NCBI GenBank assembly: GCA_035301245.1 | Contig: DATGUS010000036.1 | Span: 1-12,827, forward strand | Direction of reading: 5' to 3' | Source of the DNA: Alloiococcus sp035301245 | GTDB taxonomy: Bacteria; Bacillota; Bacilli; Lactobacillales; Carnobacteriaceae_A | Length of the DNA: 12,827 nt | Shown: one piece after another, positions 12,421 through 12,827 of the stretch | Numbering within the stretch: position 1 is the stretch's first letter | How the letters are laid out: every line of letters starts with the position of its first letter | Notes under the pieces: model-generated | Seen by the model: only the letters and a program-made list of their open reading frames with translations | Databases searched by the model: none | What the model was told of the DNA's origin: nothing | Made by a program: the position numbers and the translations under genes

Positions 12421-12827
12421 TTAGTCTTCCTCTTCATCGTGGTAATCATCATCTTCTAGGGCTTCTTTTCCTAAAAAGGCTTGCAACATCCAGATTTTTG
12501 TATCTAAGTTATCTTTAAATTCAATTAGCGTATCCTCAAAGACAACATTCTCTTCTTCTTGCGCCAAGTGAATGGCACGAATCGTTAATTCACGAGTTTC
12601 TCTGAAATCATTGATGATATTGTCAACCATTTCTTCGGCTTTTATATATTTATCTGCTGGATCTTCTGATAGCATAGAAAACTCGGCAAGCTCTTTGGTT
12701 GTAGAAGCTGGTTTATATCCTGAAGCTAGCAGTTGTTCAGCTAAACGGTCAAACCATTTTTCATTATCATCATATAGTTCCTCAAATTTTTCATGTAAAG
12801 TAAAGAAGTGAGGTCCCTTTACATACC
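12421..12827 (-). CDS. dps: Dps-family ferritin-like protein (5' end outside window)
   Basis: The frame is open to the window edge, giving the last 134 residues; only about 30 N-terminal residues should be missing. The first complete codons read YVKGPHFFTLHEKFEEL, the classic Dps opening, and the two bases before them fit a preceding Trp codon (HWY motif). Ferroxidase residues are visible: His in LHEKFEE, then Asp and Glu in FDRLAEQ; the position usually Asp after LHEKM/F is Glu here. ASGYKPASTTKELAEFS follows, as in the family. The cytoplasmic dodecamer would oxidise and store iron using hydrogen peroxide and so protect DNA. The C-terminus ends in a strongly acidic tail (EALEDDDYHDEEED), so DNA binding by this end is unlikely. 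No terminator lies between its stop and the IS remnant. Confidence 0.92.
   Translation of the reverse strand, partial: YVKGPHFFTLHEKFEELYDDNEKWFDRLAEQLLASGYKPASTTKELAEFSMLSEDPADKYIKAEEMVDNIINDFRETRELTIRAIHLAQEEENVVFEDTLIEFKDNLDTKIWMLQAFLGKEALEDDDYHDEEED

Noticed and set aside
1..12827. CRISPR arrays, tRNA/rRNA genes, prophage or toxin-antitoxin modules
   Set aside because: No regularly spaced repeats, cloverleaf or rRNA-like sequence, or phage/toxin-type proteins were seen on either strand.

Overview
The window is low-GC DNA (AT-rich intergenic regions, AGGAGG-type ribosome binding sites, Firmicutes promoters and U-tailed terminators). The gene set points to a lactic acid bacterium of the order Lactobacillales (Carnobacteriaceae/Enterococcaceae-like): a sucrose PTS, a cysteine-poor 2,3-butanediol dehydrogenase, NADH peroxidase, Dps and an ISL3-family remnant. 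The genus cannot be fixed from sequence alone.

Layout. (1) 1-1960, minus strand: the 5' part of a sucrose-type PTS EIIBC gene (cut by the window edge), preceded by a LacI/ScrR-type repressor gene. A terminator lies between them, and the transporter has its own promoter with a palindromic GGAACCGGTTCC operator. (2) 2095-4987: a minus-strand 2,3-butanediol dehydrogenase and a plus-strand NADH peroxidase diverge from a 364-bp regulatory region. Both enzymes concern NADH/oxygen balance. (3) 4996-6561, minus strand: an ECF sigma factor and its membrane anti-sigma factor in an overlapping operon, with a candidate self-recognised promoter and a possible small frame downstream. (4) 6597-8448, plus strand: a Vga-type ABC-F ribosome-protection gene behind a leader of about 230 nt that holds a complete-looking terminator/antiterminator switch. 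(5) 8667-10666, minus strand: a P1B-type metal ATPase with a non-standard CPG membrane motif. (6) 10753-11573, plus strand: a YitV-like alpha/beta hydrolase. (7) 11582-12380: a decayed ISL3-family insertion sequence with both terminal inverted repeats and an in-frame internal deletion of the catalytic core. (8) 12421-12827, minus strand: a Dps gene cut by the window edge.

How it fits together. The region is a set of small independent transcription units, several linked to stress or toxicity: peroxide (Npr, Dps), metals (P1B ATPase), envelope stress (ECF pair) and ribosome-targeting antibiotics (ABC-F). I found no phage, CRISPR, tRNA or rRNA genes, and nothing that amounts to a wholly new multi-gene system. 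The most informative signals are regulatory: the attenuator in front of the ABC-F gene, and the IS ends, which appear to supply terminators to both neighbouring genes and carry a hairpin that would hide the transposase start in read-through transcripts.
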